This document shows positions 44,181 to 53,366 of a DNA stretch of 64,000 nucleotides, in pieces; the stretch's first letter is position 1; every line of letters starts with the position of its first letter. The position numbers and the translations under genes were made by a program. The notes beneath the pieces were generated by a model. It did no database searches. It was not told the origin of the DNA and saw nothing but the letters and a program-made list of their open reading frames with translations. The DNA is from Chelonobacter sp050613185 (GTDB lineage Bacteria; Pseudomonadota; Gammaproteobacteria; Enterobacterales; Pasteurellaceae): the NCBI RefSeq assembly GCF_050613185.1, contig NZ_CP192511.1, positions 1,178,001 through 1,242,000 of the forward strand, written 5' to 3'.

Positions 44181-44214
44181 AAAAGCCCTTTGCAGTCATG
44201 CGAAGGGCTTTTTT
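44181..44214 (+). terminator. rrn operon terminator
   Basis: AAAGCCCTT and AAGGGCTTT form a strong stem with a 12-base loop, followed by TTTTTT. The 135 bases beyond, to the pyrE stop, contain nothing recognisable. Confidence 0.9.
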
Positions 44215-44349
44215 GCGTTTGGGCGGAAAAAGCCTGAGGCAAGAAGGCTAAGCAATACGAAGAAATACCCGTGCGGTTTGCAGTGAAGTTCAATGAGAAA
44301 AGTATGGCAACAGGCTGAATTTTGGTAATAATCAGCCTGAAAGTGGTTA

Positions 44350-44991
44350 TCAAACGCCGTATTGTTGACGATATGCCTGCATTGCGGGTAGGTATTGTTG
44401 ATAGTTCGGATTGGTTTGTAAGAACTGCAACAGATCGTCGAAATTGATAATCGATAGCACGCGACAACCATAATCCCGTTCCACTTCTTGAATGGCGGAG
44501 AGTTCGGCTTGTCCGCGTTCTTGGCGGTTTAATGCAATCATTACCGCACTTAATTGCGCCTGATTAGCGGCGATCAGCCGCATTGATTCGCGAATCGCCG
44601 TGCCGGCGGTAATCACATCATCGACCAGCAGCACCTTGCCTTGTAACGGGCTGCCGATTAAATTGCCGCCTTCGCCGTGATCTTTGGCTTCTTTGCGATT
44701 AAAACAGACGGCTTTATCGACAGCAAAGCGGCTTGCCAACGCCACGGATACCGTTGTCGCAATCGGAATACCTTTGTATGCCGGTCCGAAAATCACATCG
44801 TAATCCAATTGCGCCGCTTGAATGGCGGCGGCATAAAACTCGCCTAGGCGCGCCAGATCGTTACCGGTGCTGAACAAGCCCGCATTAAAAAAATAGGGGC
44901 TGATACGCCCTGATTTTAAGGTGAATTCACCGAATTTCAAGACATTGCGGCTGAGGGCGAATTCGATAAATTGTTGTTTGTAATCCTGCAT
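44350..44991 (-). CDS. pyrE: Orotate phosphoribosyltransferase
   Basis: A 213-residue pyrimidine-synthesis enzyme making orotidine 5-phosphate. It has YKGIPIATTVSVAL and FNRKEAKDHGEGGNLIGSPL in the flexible catalytic loop, and the PRPP-binding motif VLLVDDVITAGTAIRES. It is 20 bases downstream of rph, the common rph-pyrE order, and converges with the rrn operon. Confidence 0.97.
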   Translation of the reverse strand: MQDYKQQFIEFALSRNVLKFGEFTLKSGRISPYFFNAGLFSTGNDLARLGEFYAAAIQAAQLDYDVIFGPAYKGIPIATTVSVALASRFAVDKAVCFNRKEAKDHGEGGNLIGSPLQGKVLLVDDVITAGTAIRESMRLIAANQAQLSAVMIALNRQERGQAELSAIQEVERDYGCRVLSIINFDDLLQFLQTNPNYQQYLPAMQAYRQQYGV

Positions 44992-45011
44992 AAAGAGACC
45001 TTACCGATAAA

Positions 45012-45731
45012 TTAGTGATCATTTAATGCCGCACGCTGTACCGCAAAAATCTGCTCAATACCGCCTTTCGCCAAATCCAGCAACCGTAATAACTCTTCAT
45101 GGCTGAACGGCTCGCCTTCTGCCGTGCCCTGCACTTCAATCATGCGCCCGTCTTCTGCCATCACGACATTCATATCGGTTTCGGCGGCGGAATCTTCCGC
45201 ATATTCCAAATCGCAGACCGCATTTCCCTCGACAATGCCGACCGAAATCGCCGCAACCAAGCCTTTAATCGGGTTGGTTTTTAAATCGCCATTGGCGAGT
45301 AAGGTATTGACCGCATCAATCACCGCCACGCATGCTCCGCTGATCGCCGCGGTGCGCGTGCCGCCGTCGGCTTGAATTACATCGCAATCGACGGTAATGG
45401 TGCGTTCGCCGAGTGCGGTCAAATCAATCATGGCGCGCAGAGAACGCCCGATCAAACGTTGAATTTCCAAAGTGCGCCCGCCTTGTTTACCACGCGCCGC
45501 TTCGCGCTGCATTCTGACATTGGTCGAGCGCGGCAACATGCCGTATTCGGCGGTGATCCAACCTTGCCCCTGCCCTTTTAAGAAACGTGGCACGCTGTTT
45601 TCCAAACTGGCGTTACACAGCACTTTAGTGTCGCCGAATTCAACCAATACCGAACCTTCGGCGTGTTTGGTATAGTGGCGGCTGATTTTAATCGGGCGGG
45701 TGGCTTGTACAGGGCGATCGTTTGGACGCAT
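45012..45731 (-). CDS. rph: Ribonuclease PH
   Basis: A 239-residue phosphorolytic 3' exonuclease that trims tRNA. It begins MRPNDRPVQATRPIKISRHYTKHAEGS and has TAEYGMLPRSTNVRMQREAARGKQGGRTLEIQRLIGRSLRA. Both halves of the RNase PH domain are present, so it is not the truncated E. coli K-12 form. The ATG at 45731 matches the family start; an in-frame start at 45797 would add an implausible extension. Confidence 0.96.
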   Translation of the reverse strand: MRPNDRPVQATRPIKISRHYTKHAEGSVLVEFGDTKVLCNASLENSVPRFLKGQGQGWITAEYGMLPRSTNVRMQREAARGKQGGRTLEIQRLIGRSLRAMIDLTALGERTITVDCDVIQADGGTRTAAISGACVAVIDAVNTLLANGDLKTNPIKGLVAAISVGIVEGNAVCDLEYAEDSAAETDMNVVMAEDGRMIEVQGTAEGEPFSHEELLRLLDLAKGGIEQIFAVQRAALNDH

Positions 45732-45858
45732 CGGTATTCTCCATAATAGATTTGAATTAAACGCCGCTATTCTAACACCAAACCGCACTTTAGACACGAC
45801 AGTGCAGCAAAGAATCAGTACAATACAACCGGTTTAATCATCGAATAAAGGAAAAATT

Positions 45859-46722
45859 ATGATTTACAGTATGACCGCTTTCGCCCGTCTGGCGCTGAAA
45901 CAGGATTGGGGCAATGCCGTATGGGAAATTCGTTCTGTCAACCAACGCTATCTGGAAAATTTTTTCCGTTTGCCGGAGCAGTTTCGCGGCTTGGAAAATA
46001 ATCTGCGTGAGAAGATCCGCCAACGGATTACGCGCGGAAAAGTGGAGTGCAATCTGCGTTTGGAATTAAAGCAGCAAACCGCACTTGAGCTGCAATTGAA
46101 TCAGCCGTTAGCGCAGCAGGTGCTGAAATCGCTGCAATGGCTGAAACAGCAAACCGGTGAAGGGGAAATCAATTTAACCGATGTATTGCGTTATCCGGGC
46201 GTGGTTGAAACGCCGGAGCAAGATTTGGATCAAATCGCGCAAGATCTGCTAAACGGCTTTGATCAACTGCTTGATGAATTTGTCGCCATGCGCGGACGTG
46301 AAGGGCAGAAATTGCAAGAGATTATCCAACAACGGCTTGAGGCGATCAACGTTGAAGCGGACAAAGTGCGGTCGCAAATGCCGAAAATTCTGCAATGGCA
46401 ACGGGACAAACTGCAACAACGTTTTGATGAAATTCAACTGCAAGCCGATCCGCAACGTTTAGAACAGGAAATGGTATTGTTGGCGCAACGGGTCGATGTG
46501 GCGGAAGAGTTGGATCGCCTGCAAATGCACGTGAAAGAAACGACTTCGATTTTGAAAAAAGGCGGTGCTGTCGGGCGTAAACTGGATTTTATGATGCAGG
46601 AATTGAATCGAGAATCCAACACCCTTGCCTCAAAATCGATCAATGCGGATATCACCAATTCGGCGGTGGAATTAAAAGTGTTGATTGAACAAATGCGTGA
46701 ACAAATTCAGAATTTGGAATAA
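45859..46722 (+). CDS. yicC: YicC family endoribonuclease-like protein
   Basis: A 287-residue protein starting MIYSMTAFARLALKQDWGN with NQRYLENFFRLPEQFRGLEN in the N-terminal YicC domain and VDVAEELDRLQMHVKETTSIL near the C-terminal DUF1732 part. E. coli YicC (RnYicC) is reported to be an RNase acting on small RNAs. It is divergent from rph, as in many gammaproteobacteria. Confidence 0.9.
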   Translation: MIYSMTAFARLALKQDWGNAVWEIRSVNQRYLENFFRLPEQFRGLENNLREKIRQRITRGKVECNLRLELKQQTALELQLNQPLAQQVLKSLQWLKQQTGEGEINLTDVLRYPGVVETPEQDLDQIAQDLLNGFDQLLDEFVAMRGREGQKLQEIIQQRLEAINVEADKVRSQMPKILQWQRDKLQQRFDEIQLQADPQRLEQEMVLLAQRVDVAEELDRLQMHVKETTSILKKGGAVGRKLDFMMQELNRESNTLASKSINADITNSAVELKVLIEQMREQIQNLE

Positions 46723-46770
46723 GGTTGGCAAAGTGCGGTTATGTTCTTTAACGCATAACCGCAGTTATAT

Positions 46771-47172
46771 TTACTCCCGCACGCAGCCTTTGACAATCAC
46801 CTCGCCCAAGCTGTTGCTCAAGACCGCACTTTCGCTTTTTTCCCACCAGTTCCATTGGATATTGGCGTAACGTTTACCGCTGTCGGACACTATCGGTTGT
46901 AAGTGTTGGCTAACGCCTTTAAACGTCAATTGAATTGACGGATTTTTTGAGTGTTGTTGAATTGCCAAGGCATTTAATACAACCACTTTAATCTCGGTTT
47001 CATTGGCGCAGTGATAAATATACGTCACATTTTGGCTTGGCAAGGTTTTATTGGAAACGCTAGACGCAGAGGTGCTTTGTTGAATCGGTTGTAATGTCTG
47101 TGGTGCGGCATTCATATATTGACAAGCAGACAGAAACAACAGAGTTGTGCTGAATAGAAGCGGTTTTAGCAT
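46771..47172 (-). CDS. MliC-like lipoprotein (c-type lysozyme inhibitor family)
   Basis: A 133-residue lipoprotein; MLKPLLFSTTLLFLSAC gives a signal peptide with lipobox LSAC. The mature domain has YIYHCANETEIKVVVLN, SDSGKRYANIQWNWWEK and a terminal Cys (VKGCVRE), fitting the MliC pattern of two cysteines and a central SG-K-Y loop. The match is weaker than in typical MliC. AGAAG precedes the ATG at 47172, which is preferred to a start at 47223 that would overlap the oapA terminator. Confidence 0.65.
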   Translation of the reverse strand: MLKPLLFSTTLLFLSACQYMNAAPQTLQPIQQSTSASSVSNKTLPSQNVTYIYHCANETEIKVVVLNALAIQQHSKNPSIQLTFKGVSQHLQPIVSDSGKRYANIQWNWWEKSESAVLSNSLGEVIVKGCVRE

Positions 47173-47209
47173 AGGATCTTCTCTTGTAAATATAAAATCG
47201 AAAACGAAA

Positions 47210-47237
47210 AGCGCCATGATCAAGGGATCATGGCGCT
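47210..47237 (-). terminator. Terminator of oapA
   Basis: AGCGCCATGATC and its complement form a perfect 12-bp stem with a 4-base loop. On the minus strand it is followed by TTTTCGTTTT. Confidence 0.85.
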
Positions 47238-47243
47238 CCAGAC

Positions 47244-48374
47244 TTATGGCTTGTAACTGTAACTGCCGTCACTGTTACGGCTAAAGGAAGCGCCGTTTTG
47301 TAAGGTTAGGCGGTTGACCCGTCCTTGCGAATTCAGTTGAATAGTGACTTTATCACCCGGTTTGAAACGACTTAACGCTTTTTCACCGCCGTTGGTTTTG
47401 GTCATGGCGTTGACGTCGGCAATATTCAGATTATTGTTGCGGAACACCTGCATTAAGCTGACGCCTTGCGGAATGGTCAATGTGCGGCTGCTCGTGCTTT
47501 CTGTTGCGGCGGCAGTGTTGTTTGTTTTTGCCGATGCAGTGGTTTTTGGCGCGCTGGTCGCTTTGCTGGTTTCCGCTTTTTTCACCGGTTCTTTTGCTAC
47601 GCCGGCGGTATTACGCGTTGGTGTTGCCGTTGCTTTTTTTGCCGGTTGTGCTACTTGCGCCGCTTGTGTTGCGGATTGAGCGGTTTCAGTTTGTGCGCTT
47701 TGAGTTTGTTGCGCTAAAGCAGTTGCCGCGGCGCTATTGGCTGTGCTGTCAGAAGGTGTCGGGACACCGCTGTCACTTTGCCCGGCAGTATTATTTGGCA
47801 ATAGGACATTCGCTTCGGCATTTTGCTCTAGCGGCTGATTGACAACGTCCTCTTCCGATTGGTTCAACGGTTGGAATTCAATCGGTAACGAATTGGCATT
47901 TTGCGCCTGCAATGCATCGACGGTGGTGGTGGAACTTGGCTTCAGCCAAAAGAAAATCAACAGCACTAAGATTAATGCCAACAACGCGATAAATAGACGG
48001 CGGTGTTTAGCCGGCAAACGGTTGAGCAGTTCCCAAGTTTCCGGTTTTTTCAAGCGTTGGCTTAACGGTTCGCGTTTTGCGCTGCCTGCATTGAGATTGG
48101 CGGTTTCCGCTGCGGTTTCACTGATGGTTTCAACATTCGCTTCCATGTTTGCGGCTTGTGTCGGTTGTTGTGGATTCGTCGGGTTCACGCTTTCCTCCTT
48201 GTGTTCACGTTTTGGTAACAGCCCTTTGGCTTTATCCAAAAATGAAGGTTTTTCTTCAATCGGTTTTTTTGGAGTGATTGGCTCCATGTTGCTAAATTCA
48301 AATTTTAATTGGTTTTGTTTTTCATGAGACGATACGTCGTTATCGCCGGTTTTCTGCGGATTGTCAGAAGTCAC
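47244..48374 (-). CDS. oapA: Opacity-associated protein OapA
   Basis: A protein of about 376 residues with a cytosolic N-terminus, one transmembrane helix (LFIALLALILVLLIFFWL), a long Ala/Thr/Lys-rich periplasmic stretch, and a C-terminal LysM-like OapA domain (TLTIPQGVSLMQVFRNNNLN...FKPGDKVTIQLN). In Haemophilus influenzae OapA is linked to colony opacity and adherence. A GTG at 48374 has GAGG about 6 bases upstream and is the likely start; a TTG at 48386 is the other choice. Confidence 0.85.
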   Translation of the reverse strand: MTSDNPQKTGDNDVSSHEKQNQLKFEFSNMEPITPKKPIEEKPSFLDKAKGLLPKREHKEESVNPTNPQQPTQAANMEANVETISETAAETANLNAGSAKREPLSQRLKKPETWELLNRLPAKHRRLFIALLALILVLLIFFWLKPSSTTTVDALQAQNANSLPIEFQPLNQSEEDVVNQPLEQNAEANVLLPNNTAGQSDSGVPTPSDSTANSAAATALAQQTQSAQTETAQSATQAAQVAQPAKKATATPTRNTAGVAKEPVKKAETSKATSAPKTTASAKTNNTAAATESTSSRTLTIPQGVSLMQVFRNNNLNIADVNAMTKTNGGEKALSRFKPGDKVTIQLNSQGRVNRLTLQNGASFSRNSDGSYSYKP

Positions 48375-48467
48375 ACTGCACCTCAAATGTAAAAATACGT
48401 TTTTATCAATAAAAATATTTGTCTATTCTAAAGGAATTAGACAAAAGAAAAACAGTTTTTGCTGGAA

Positions 48468-49511
48468 TTATTCTGAATTTTTATCAAAATTTGCCCCAAA
48501 TAGGGTTTTATTCGGCTCGCCGGCAATTTCACGCGCCAACTTCGGCACCAGATAACCGGAGCTGATTTTTTGCAGCTCGCGATAAATTGCCAATGCTTGT
48601 TCGTCGTCCAAATAAAAATGCGCCGCCCCTTGCACCTTATCCAGCAAATGCAAGTAATAAGGCAAAATGCCTGCGTCAAATAGTTTGTCGCTTAACTGTT
48701 TTAGCACTTGCGCATTGTCGTTCACTCCTTTTAGCAGCACAGCTTGGTTCAACAACATCACATTTGCCGCTTTTAGGCGCTCCAAATGGTCGATTAAAGT
48801 GCGGTCAATTTCATTCGGATGATTGATATGGGTGACCAACACTTTGTGCAAGCGCGACTGCGACAAACGTTGGCAAAGTGCGGTGGTAATCCGTTGCGGA
48901 ATCACCACCGGCAAACGCGTATGAATACGTAGCGTTTTTACATGGGCAATTTGTTCAAGTGCGGTCAGCAACCAGGCTAACTCATGATCTTTCGCCATCA
49001 GCGGATCGCCGCCGGAAAAAATCACTTCGTCGATTTCAGGGTGGGCGGCGATATAGTCAAGTGCGGTCTGCCAGTTCTGTTTATTGCCTTTGTTGTCTTG
49101 ATACGGAAAATGGCGGCGGAAGCAGTAGCGGCAATTCACCGCACAGCCGCCTTTCACCATCAACAACACGCGATTATGGTATTTATGCAACAAACCCGGC
49201 ACCGCACTTTGCTGCTCTTGCAGCGGATCAGGGCTAAAACCCTCTGCCGCTAAAAATTCTTGTTGCGCAGTCATCACCTGTAAAAATAACGGATCGTGCG
49301 GATTGCCTTTTTCCATTTTGTCGATAAACGGTTGCGGCACGCGCAACGGAAACAGTTTGCGCGCGGCAAAATCCTGTTCAGACCGCACTTGGCTTAAATT
49401 GAGCTGTTGCAGTAATTTTTCCGGGTCGCTGGTGGCATGAGCAAGATAATCGAGCCAATCGTCGCTTTGCTGAATTGGCACTTCTCTAAAGTGGGTGTTT
49501 TGCGGTATCAT
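48468..49511 (-). CDS. epmB: EF-P beta-lysylation protein EpmB
   Basis: A 347-residue radical SAM lysine 2,3-aminomutase homologue that turns alpha-lysine into beta-lysine for EF-P. The radical SAM cysteines are CAVNCRYCFRRHFPY; EVIFSGGDPLMAKDHEL follows. A PLP-lysine is expected near the C-terminus. It is divergent from efp, 70 bases away, as in other gammaproteobacteria. Confidence 0.95.
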   Translation of the reverse strand: MIPQNTHFREVPIQQSDDWLDYLAHATSDPEKLLQQLNLSQVRSEQDFAARKLFPLRVPQPFIDKMEKGNPHDPLFLQVMTAQQEFLAAEGFSPDPLQEQQSAVPGLLHKYHNRVLLMVKGGCAVNCRYCFRRHFPYQDNKGNKQNWQTALDYIAAHPEIDEVIFSGGDPLMAKDHELAWLLTALEQIAHVKTLRIHTRLPVVIPQRITTALCQRLSQSRLHKVLVTHINHPNEIDRTLIDHLERLKAANVMLLNQAVLLKGVNDNAQVLKQLSDKLFDAGILPYYLHLLDKVQGAAHFYLDDEQALAIYRELQKISSGYLVPKLAREIAGEPNKTLFGANFDKNSE

Positions 49512-49536
49512 ATGCGAGTTTTATTAAAATTTTATC

Positions 49537-49564
49537 TGATCTTGTCTTAAGATCGGGCTTTTTT
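49537..49564 (+). promoter_or_regulatory. Hairpin with T tail in the efp leader
   Basis: CTGATCTT and AAGATCGG form an 8-bp stem with one wobble, followed by GCTTTTTT, 17 bases before the efp start. It resembles a terminator or attenuator placed in front of the gene. Confidence 0.4.
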
Positions 49565-49581
49565 CAAGTAATGAGGACATT

Positions 49582-50148
49582 ATGGCAACCTATTCTACCA
49601 GTGATTTCAAACCGGGTCTTAAATTTATGCAAGACGGCGAACCTTGCGTGATCGTCGAAAACGAATTCGTGAAACCGGGCAAAGGTCAGGCGTTCACCCG
49701 TACCCGTATCCGTAAATTGATCTCCGGCAAAGTGTTGGATGTGAACTTCAAATCCGGCACGACGGTTGAAGCGGCGGATGTGATGGATACCAACCTGACT
49801 TTCTTATACAAAGACGAAGATTTCTGGCATTTCATGAACAACGAAACCTTCGAGCAATTGTCTGCCGATGCCAAAGCCGTGGGCGACAACGACAAATGGC
49901 TGTTGGATCAAGCGGAATGTATCGTCACCTTATGGAACGGCGCGCCGATTTCCGTGACCCCGCCAAACTTTGTTGAGTTGGAAATCGTGGATACCGATCC
50001 GGGGCTGAAAGGCGACACCGCCGGAACCGGCGGCAAACCGGCAACCTTAAGCACCGGCGCCGTGGTGAAAGTGCCATTGTTCGTGCAAATCGGCGAAGTG
50101 ATCCGCGTGGATACCCGTTCCGGCGAATACGTTTCTCGCGTAAAATAA
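49582..50148 (+). CDS. efp: Translation elongation factor P
   Basis: A 188-residue protein that relieves ribosome stalling at polyproline. Lys34 in the loop KPGKGQAFTRTR is the residue that receives beta-lysine. The three beta-barrel domains are all present, ending RVDTRSGEYVSRVK. The neighbouring epmB supplies the modification; epmA is not in the window. Confidence 0.98.
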   Translation: MATYSTSDFKPGLKFMQDGEPCVIVENEFVKPGKGQAFTRTRIRKLISGKVLDVNFKSGTTVEAADVMDTNLTFLYKDEDFWHFMNNETFEQLSADAKAVGDNDKWLLDQAECIVTLWNGAPISVTPPNFVELEIVDTDPGLKGDTAGTGGKPATLSTGAVVKVPLFVQIGEVIRVDTRSGEYVSRVK

Positions 50149-50166
50149 TCGATTGTTTTAAAACTG

Positions 50167-50191
50167 AAAACCGAGCAAATGCTCGGTTTTT
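50167..50191 (+). terminator. Terminator of efp
   Basis: AAAACCGAGC and GCTCGGTTTT form a 10-bp stem with an AAAT loop and T run. It lies between efp and the convergent folA and may serve both. Confidence 0.88.
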
Positions 50192-50192
50192 G

Positions 50193-50678
50193 TTATCTCG
50201 CCTTTTCTAACACCATAAAACGGCAGGCGTAAGCGTTTTTCTCATCGGCAGGTGCGATTTCTTCCTCGGCGATCTTCCATTGGTCTAAGTCAATCTCAGG
50301 AAAAAAGGTATCGCCTTCAAGAGCGGTTTGAATCTCGGTTAGATAGAGCTTATCGGCTAACGGTAAACTTTGTTTAAACAACTCGCCGCCGCCGATAATC
50401 ATCACTTCTTCTGCCGTTGTACACAAACCAAGTGCGGTTGGCAGGCTGTCCGCCCATGTTACATTTTCATGCACAAACGGCTGGCGCGACAGCACAATAT
50501 TGCTGCGGTTCGGCAACGGACGACCAATCGACTCAAAGGTTTTGCGCCCCATTATCACCGGCTTGTTCAAGGTGTTGCGTTTGAACCACGCTAAATCGCG
50601 CGGCAAATGCCACGGCATTTGATTATCTTTGCCGATAACGCGGTTTCGGGTGAAGGCGACAATCAGACTGATTTGCAT
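50193..50678 (-). CDS. folA: Dihydrofolate reductase
   Basis: A 161-residue NADPH-dependent enzyme. It begins MQISLIVAFTRNRVIGKDNQ, followed by MPWHLPRDLAWFKRNTL (substrate-binding Asp) and VIMGRKTFESIGRPLPNR (cofactor site). An in-frame extension to 50843 lacks family similarity and overlaps yjjB, so the start is 50678. It follows yjjP and yjjB on the same strand. Confidence 0.96.
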   Translation of the reverse strand: MQISLIVAFTRNRVIGKDNQMPWHLPRDLAWFKRNTLNKPVIMGRKTFESIGRPLPNRSNIVLSRQPFVHENVTWADSLPTALGLCTTAEEVMIIGGGELFKQSLPLADKLYLTEIQTALEGDTFFPEIDLDQWKIAEEEIAPADEKNAYACRFMVLEKAR

Positions 50679-50694
50679 GAGGGAGATCCTATCA

Positions 50695-51162
50695 TTAAAT
50701 AACCGGGCGTTGGCGGTAAAACAATAAGCCGGGCAATGCCAAGCCAAACGCCAGTGCCCCGAGAATAAAACCGGATTTAACAAAATTATCGACGGCTTGT
50801 TGGAACAGTGCTTCAGAATAGCCGATATGGTGGATTTGCACAACGGCGATCATCGCTTTATAGGCAAATACGCCCGGAATCATCGGAATAATCGCCGCCA
50901 CCGTGAACACTTTCGGATGGGCGAGATAGCGCTGCGACAAATATACGCCGATAAACCCGATTAAGGCGGCGGCGAAAAAAGTGGCGAAAAGCAACGGCAT
51001 ATCGATGGTGATTAATAACAGTTTGCGAAAACCATGTCCCAGTGCGCCCAATAACGCACAATATTTCAGCGCATTTTGCGGCACGTTGAACAACAAGGCG
51101 AAACCGACCGCCGGAATGGCGGCGAAAAACATATCGTCGATTAAGCGGAGTAGCAAATCCAT
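50695..51162 (-). CDS. yjjB: YjjB/ThrE_2 family membrane protein
   Basis: A 155-residue protein with four hydrophobic helices and the conserved PKVFTVAAIIPMIPGVFAYKAM of the ThrE_2 domain. In E. coli YjjP and YjjB together export succinate. It is 1 base after the yjjP stop and 16 bases before folA. Confidence 0.88.
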   Translation of the reverse strand: MDLLLRLIDDMFFAAIPAVGFALLFNVPQNALKYCALLGALGHGFRKLLLITIDMPLLFATFFAAALIGFIGVYLSQRYLAHPKVFTVAAIIPMIPGVFAYKAMIAVVQIHHIGYSEALFQQAVDNFVKSGFILGALAFGLALPGLLFYRQRPVI

Positions 51163-51163
51163 A

Positions 51164-51955
51164 TCAAATGCCCCACTGGTTGATATTGAACAAACTTAAG
51201 GCAAATACGATGCCGATACAGGCGCCGAAGGTCAGCACCGTGGCTAATGCCCAACGTCCGATTCCCATATTGGTATAACCTTTCAAAATATCGGACAGGG
51301 CGTTAATGAACGGGAAACCCGGCACAAGCAGCAAGACGCTCGAGGCAATTGCAATTTGCGGATCGTTACCCAAGCCGAAACGTAATGATAAACCGGAAAT
51401 ACCGGTCGCAACAAAGGCAGTGGCGGCAAATACGATCATCGGATTGTAATGCTGGCCGGCTAATTGCTGGCGCACGAACATCGCGGCGCAGGACGCCAAA
51501 AAGGTGATCAGGCAAATTAACGCGTCGCCGCCGGCAAGGTGGGCAAATGAAGCACAAGAAAGACCGACCATCAAGAGCACATAATAACGGTTATATTTTA
51601 ACGGCTTGATGTTATACAGTTTTTTTCGCACGACGGCACTGTCATAAATGTGGTGTTCCGCCGCAATCACAATATGTTGCACTTCGGTCACCACATGCAT
51701 ATTAATCCCGCGATCCTGATTTCGGCGCGCGGTGGTAATACAGTGCCCTTGATGTAAGGTGGTTAGCACCACCGCGTTGGCGGTCAGCGCCACTTCGACA
51801 CTTTCTACTCCCAGCGCTTTGCCGAGGCGGGTGGCGATTTGGCAGACTAAGGTGCTTTCCGCTCCGTGTTGCAATAACAAAAGTGCGGTATGCACGCAAA
51901 GCCGGGTGATTTCTTGCTGTGCCGCTTGGCTGAGGGCGGCGTTTTTTATCGCCAT
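51164..51955 (-). CDS. yjjP: YjjP/ThrE family membrane protein
   Basis: A 263-residue protein. A cytosolic N-terminal part (ALLLLQHGAESTLVCQIATRLGKALGVESVEVALTANAV) precedes about five helices, including LVPGFPFINALSDILKGY, the ThrE signature. It works with YjjB in dicarboxylate or amino acid export in other bacteria. Confidence 0.88.
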   Translation of the reverse strand: MAIKNAALSQAAQQEITRLCVHTALLLLQHGAESTLVCQIATRLGKALGVESVEVALTANAVVLTTLHQGHCITTARRNQDRGINMHVVTEVQHIVIAAEHHIYDSAVVRKKLYNIKPLKYNRYYVLLMVGLSCASFAHLAGGDALICLITFLASCAAMFVRQQLAGQHYNPMIVFAATAFVATGISGLSLRFGLGNDPQIAIASSVLLLVPGFPFINALSDILKGYTNMGIGRWALATVLTFGACIGIVFALSLFNINQWGI

Positions 51956-52060
51956 AATCTCTCCGAATAATCGTCGCTAAAAGCAATTTTATTACATGAT
52001 TTTTATACCGATTAATGGTAACGTAATCGCCACTTTGTTATTTATTTTAGATCAAGAATT

Positions 52061-53230
52061 ATGCAAAAAGATTCGCATTCCATGACGATTGAGACAAAAC
52101 AGAAGCCTGTCACGGCAAAAAATACGACGCTAAAAACCGTGGTGTTGAAATTCGGCACCAGCGTTTTGACCCAAGGGTCGCCGAAACTGAGCCGCCCGCA
52201 TATGCTCAATATCGTGCGCCAATGTGCGTTACTGCAACAACAGGGCTATCGGGTGGTGATTGTCACTTCCGGTGCGGTGGCGGCAGGGCGGCATTATTTA
52301 AACCACCCGCAACTGCCGCCGACCATTGCCTCAAAGCAGTTATTGGCGGCGGTCGGGCAGAGCCAATTGATCCAAACTTGGCAACATTTATTTGAAATTT
52401 ATGATATTTACATTGGACAAATGCTGCTGACCCGTGCCGATTTGGAAGATCGCGAGCGTTTCCTCAATGCGCGCGACACGTTGAATGCCCTATTAGATAA
52501 CAACATTATCCCGATTATTAATGAAAACGATGCGGTGGCGACGGCAGAAATTAAAGTCGGCGACAATGATAATCTGTCGGCTCTCGTTGCGATTTTAGCG
52601 AATGCCGATCAACTTTATTTGCTTACCGATCAGCAAGGTTTATTCGACAGCGATCCTCGCGCCAACCCAGCGGCACAGTTGATTCCCTGTGTGGATAAAA
52701 TCACCGAGCATATCCGTTCGATTGCCGGTGGCAGCGTATCGGGTTTGGGCACGGGCGGCATGAGCACCAAAATCACCGCCGCCGATATTGCCACCCGTTC
52801 CGGAATTGAAACCATTATCGCGCCCGGCAGCCAAGAGAATGTGATTGTCGATTTGGCACAGGGTGCAGCCATCGGTACTAAATTTAATGCCTTGTTATCA
52901 CCGTTGCAACGCCGCAAACAATGGCTGTTTGCCGCGCCGTCGGCCGGCACGTTGGTGATCGATCAAGGGGCGGAAAGTGCGGTATTGCAAAAGCAACGGT
53001 CGTTATTGCCTGCCGGGATTGTCCAAATCGAAGGGCGTTTCTCGCGCGGCGAAGTGGTGCGGATCCGCACTCAACAAGGCAAAGATATTGCGATTGGTGT
53101 GGCGTGCTATAACAGTGATGCGTTGACGTTAATCAAAGGCAAGAAATCGGCGGAGATTGCACACACGCTGGGATATGAATATGGTGCCGTTGCGATCCAC
53201 CGTGATGATATGGTACTTTTATCGGTCTAA
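52061..53230 (+). CDS. proB: Glutamate 5-kinase
   Basis: A 389-residue enzyme of proline synthesis. The kinase domain has VVLKFGTSVLTQGSPKLSR, VIVTSGAVAAGRHYL, IINENDAVATAE and GTGGMSTKITAADIATRSG. The C-terminal PUA domain begins near GTLVIDQGAESAVLQ. It is about 20 residues longer at the N-terminus than typical; an inner ATG at 52082 would reduce this. proA follows 136 bases downstream. Confidence 0.95.
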   Translation: MQKDSHSMTIETKQKPVTAKNTTLKTVVLKFGTSVLTQGSPKLSRPHMLNIVRQCALLQQQGYRVVIVTSGAVAAGRHYLNHPQLPPTIASKQLLAAVGQSQLIQTWQHLFEIYDIYIGQMLLTRADLEDRERFLNARDTLNALLDNNIIPIINENDAVATAEIKVGDNDNLSALVAILANADQLYLLTDQQGLFDSDPRANPAAQLIPCVDKITEHIRSIAGGSVSGLGTGGMSTKITAADIATRSGIETIIAPGSQENVIVDLAQGAAIGTKFNALLSPLQRRKQWLFAAPSAGTLVIDQGAESAVLQKQRSLLPAGIVQIEGRFSRGEVVRIRTQQGKDIAIGVACYNSDALTLIKGKKSAEIAHTLGYEYGAVAIHRDDMVLLSV

Positions 53231-53309
53231 AAAACGGAATAACTGTGTTGGAAATGCTCGCTGAAGCCCTACTTCAGCTGCGCTTTCCGCCTTGTTCTTC
53301 CGTTTTTTA
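53229..53309. repeat. Large imperfect palindrome between proB and proA
   Basis: The ends AAAAACGGAA and TTCCGTTTTT are complementary. Inside are GGAAA with TTTCC and a perfect GCTGAAG-CCCTA-CTTCAGC hairpin. The whole can fold as one long stem of about 80 bases ending in a T run, so it may terminate proB transcripts. It may also be a small dispersed repeat. Confidence 0.6.
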
Positions 53310-53366
53310 CAGGTGATAACGGGAATGACGGCGTTGCACGATAATACAGCTAGAAAGGACAGAAAA

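Noticed and set aside
47344..48327. Several cysteine- and alanine-rich plus-strand frames opposite oapA
   Set aside because: They are complements of the Ala/Thr-rich periplasmic part of OapA; low-complexity composition explains their length.
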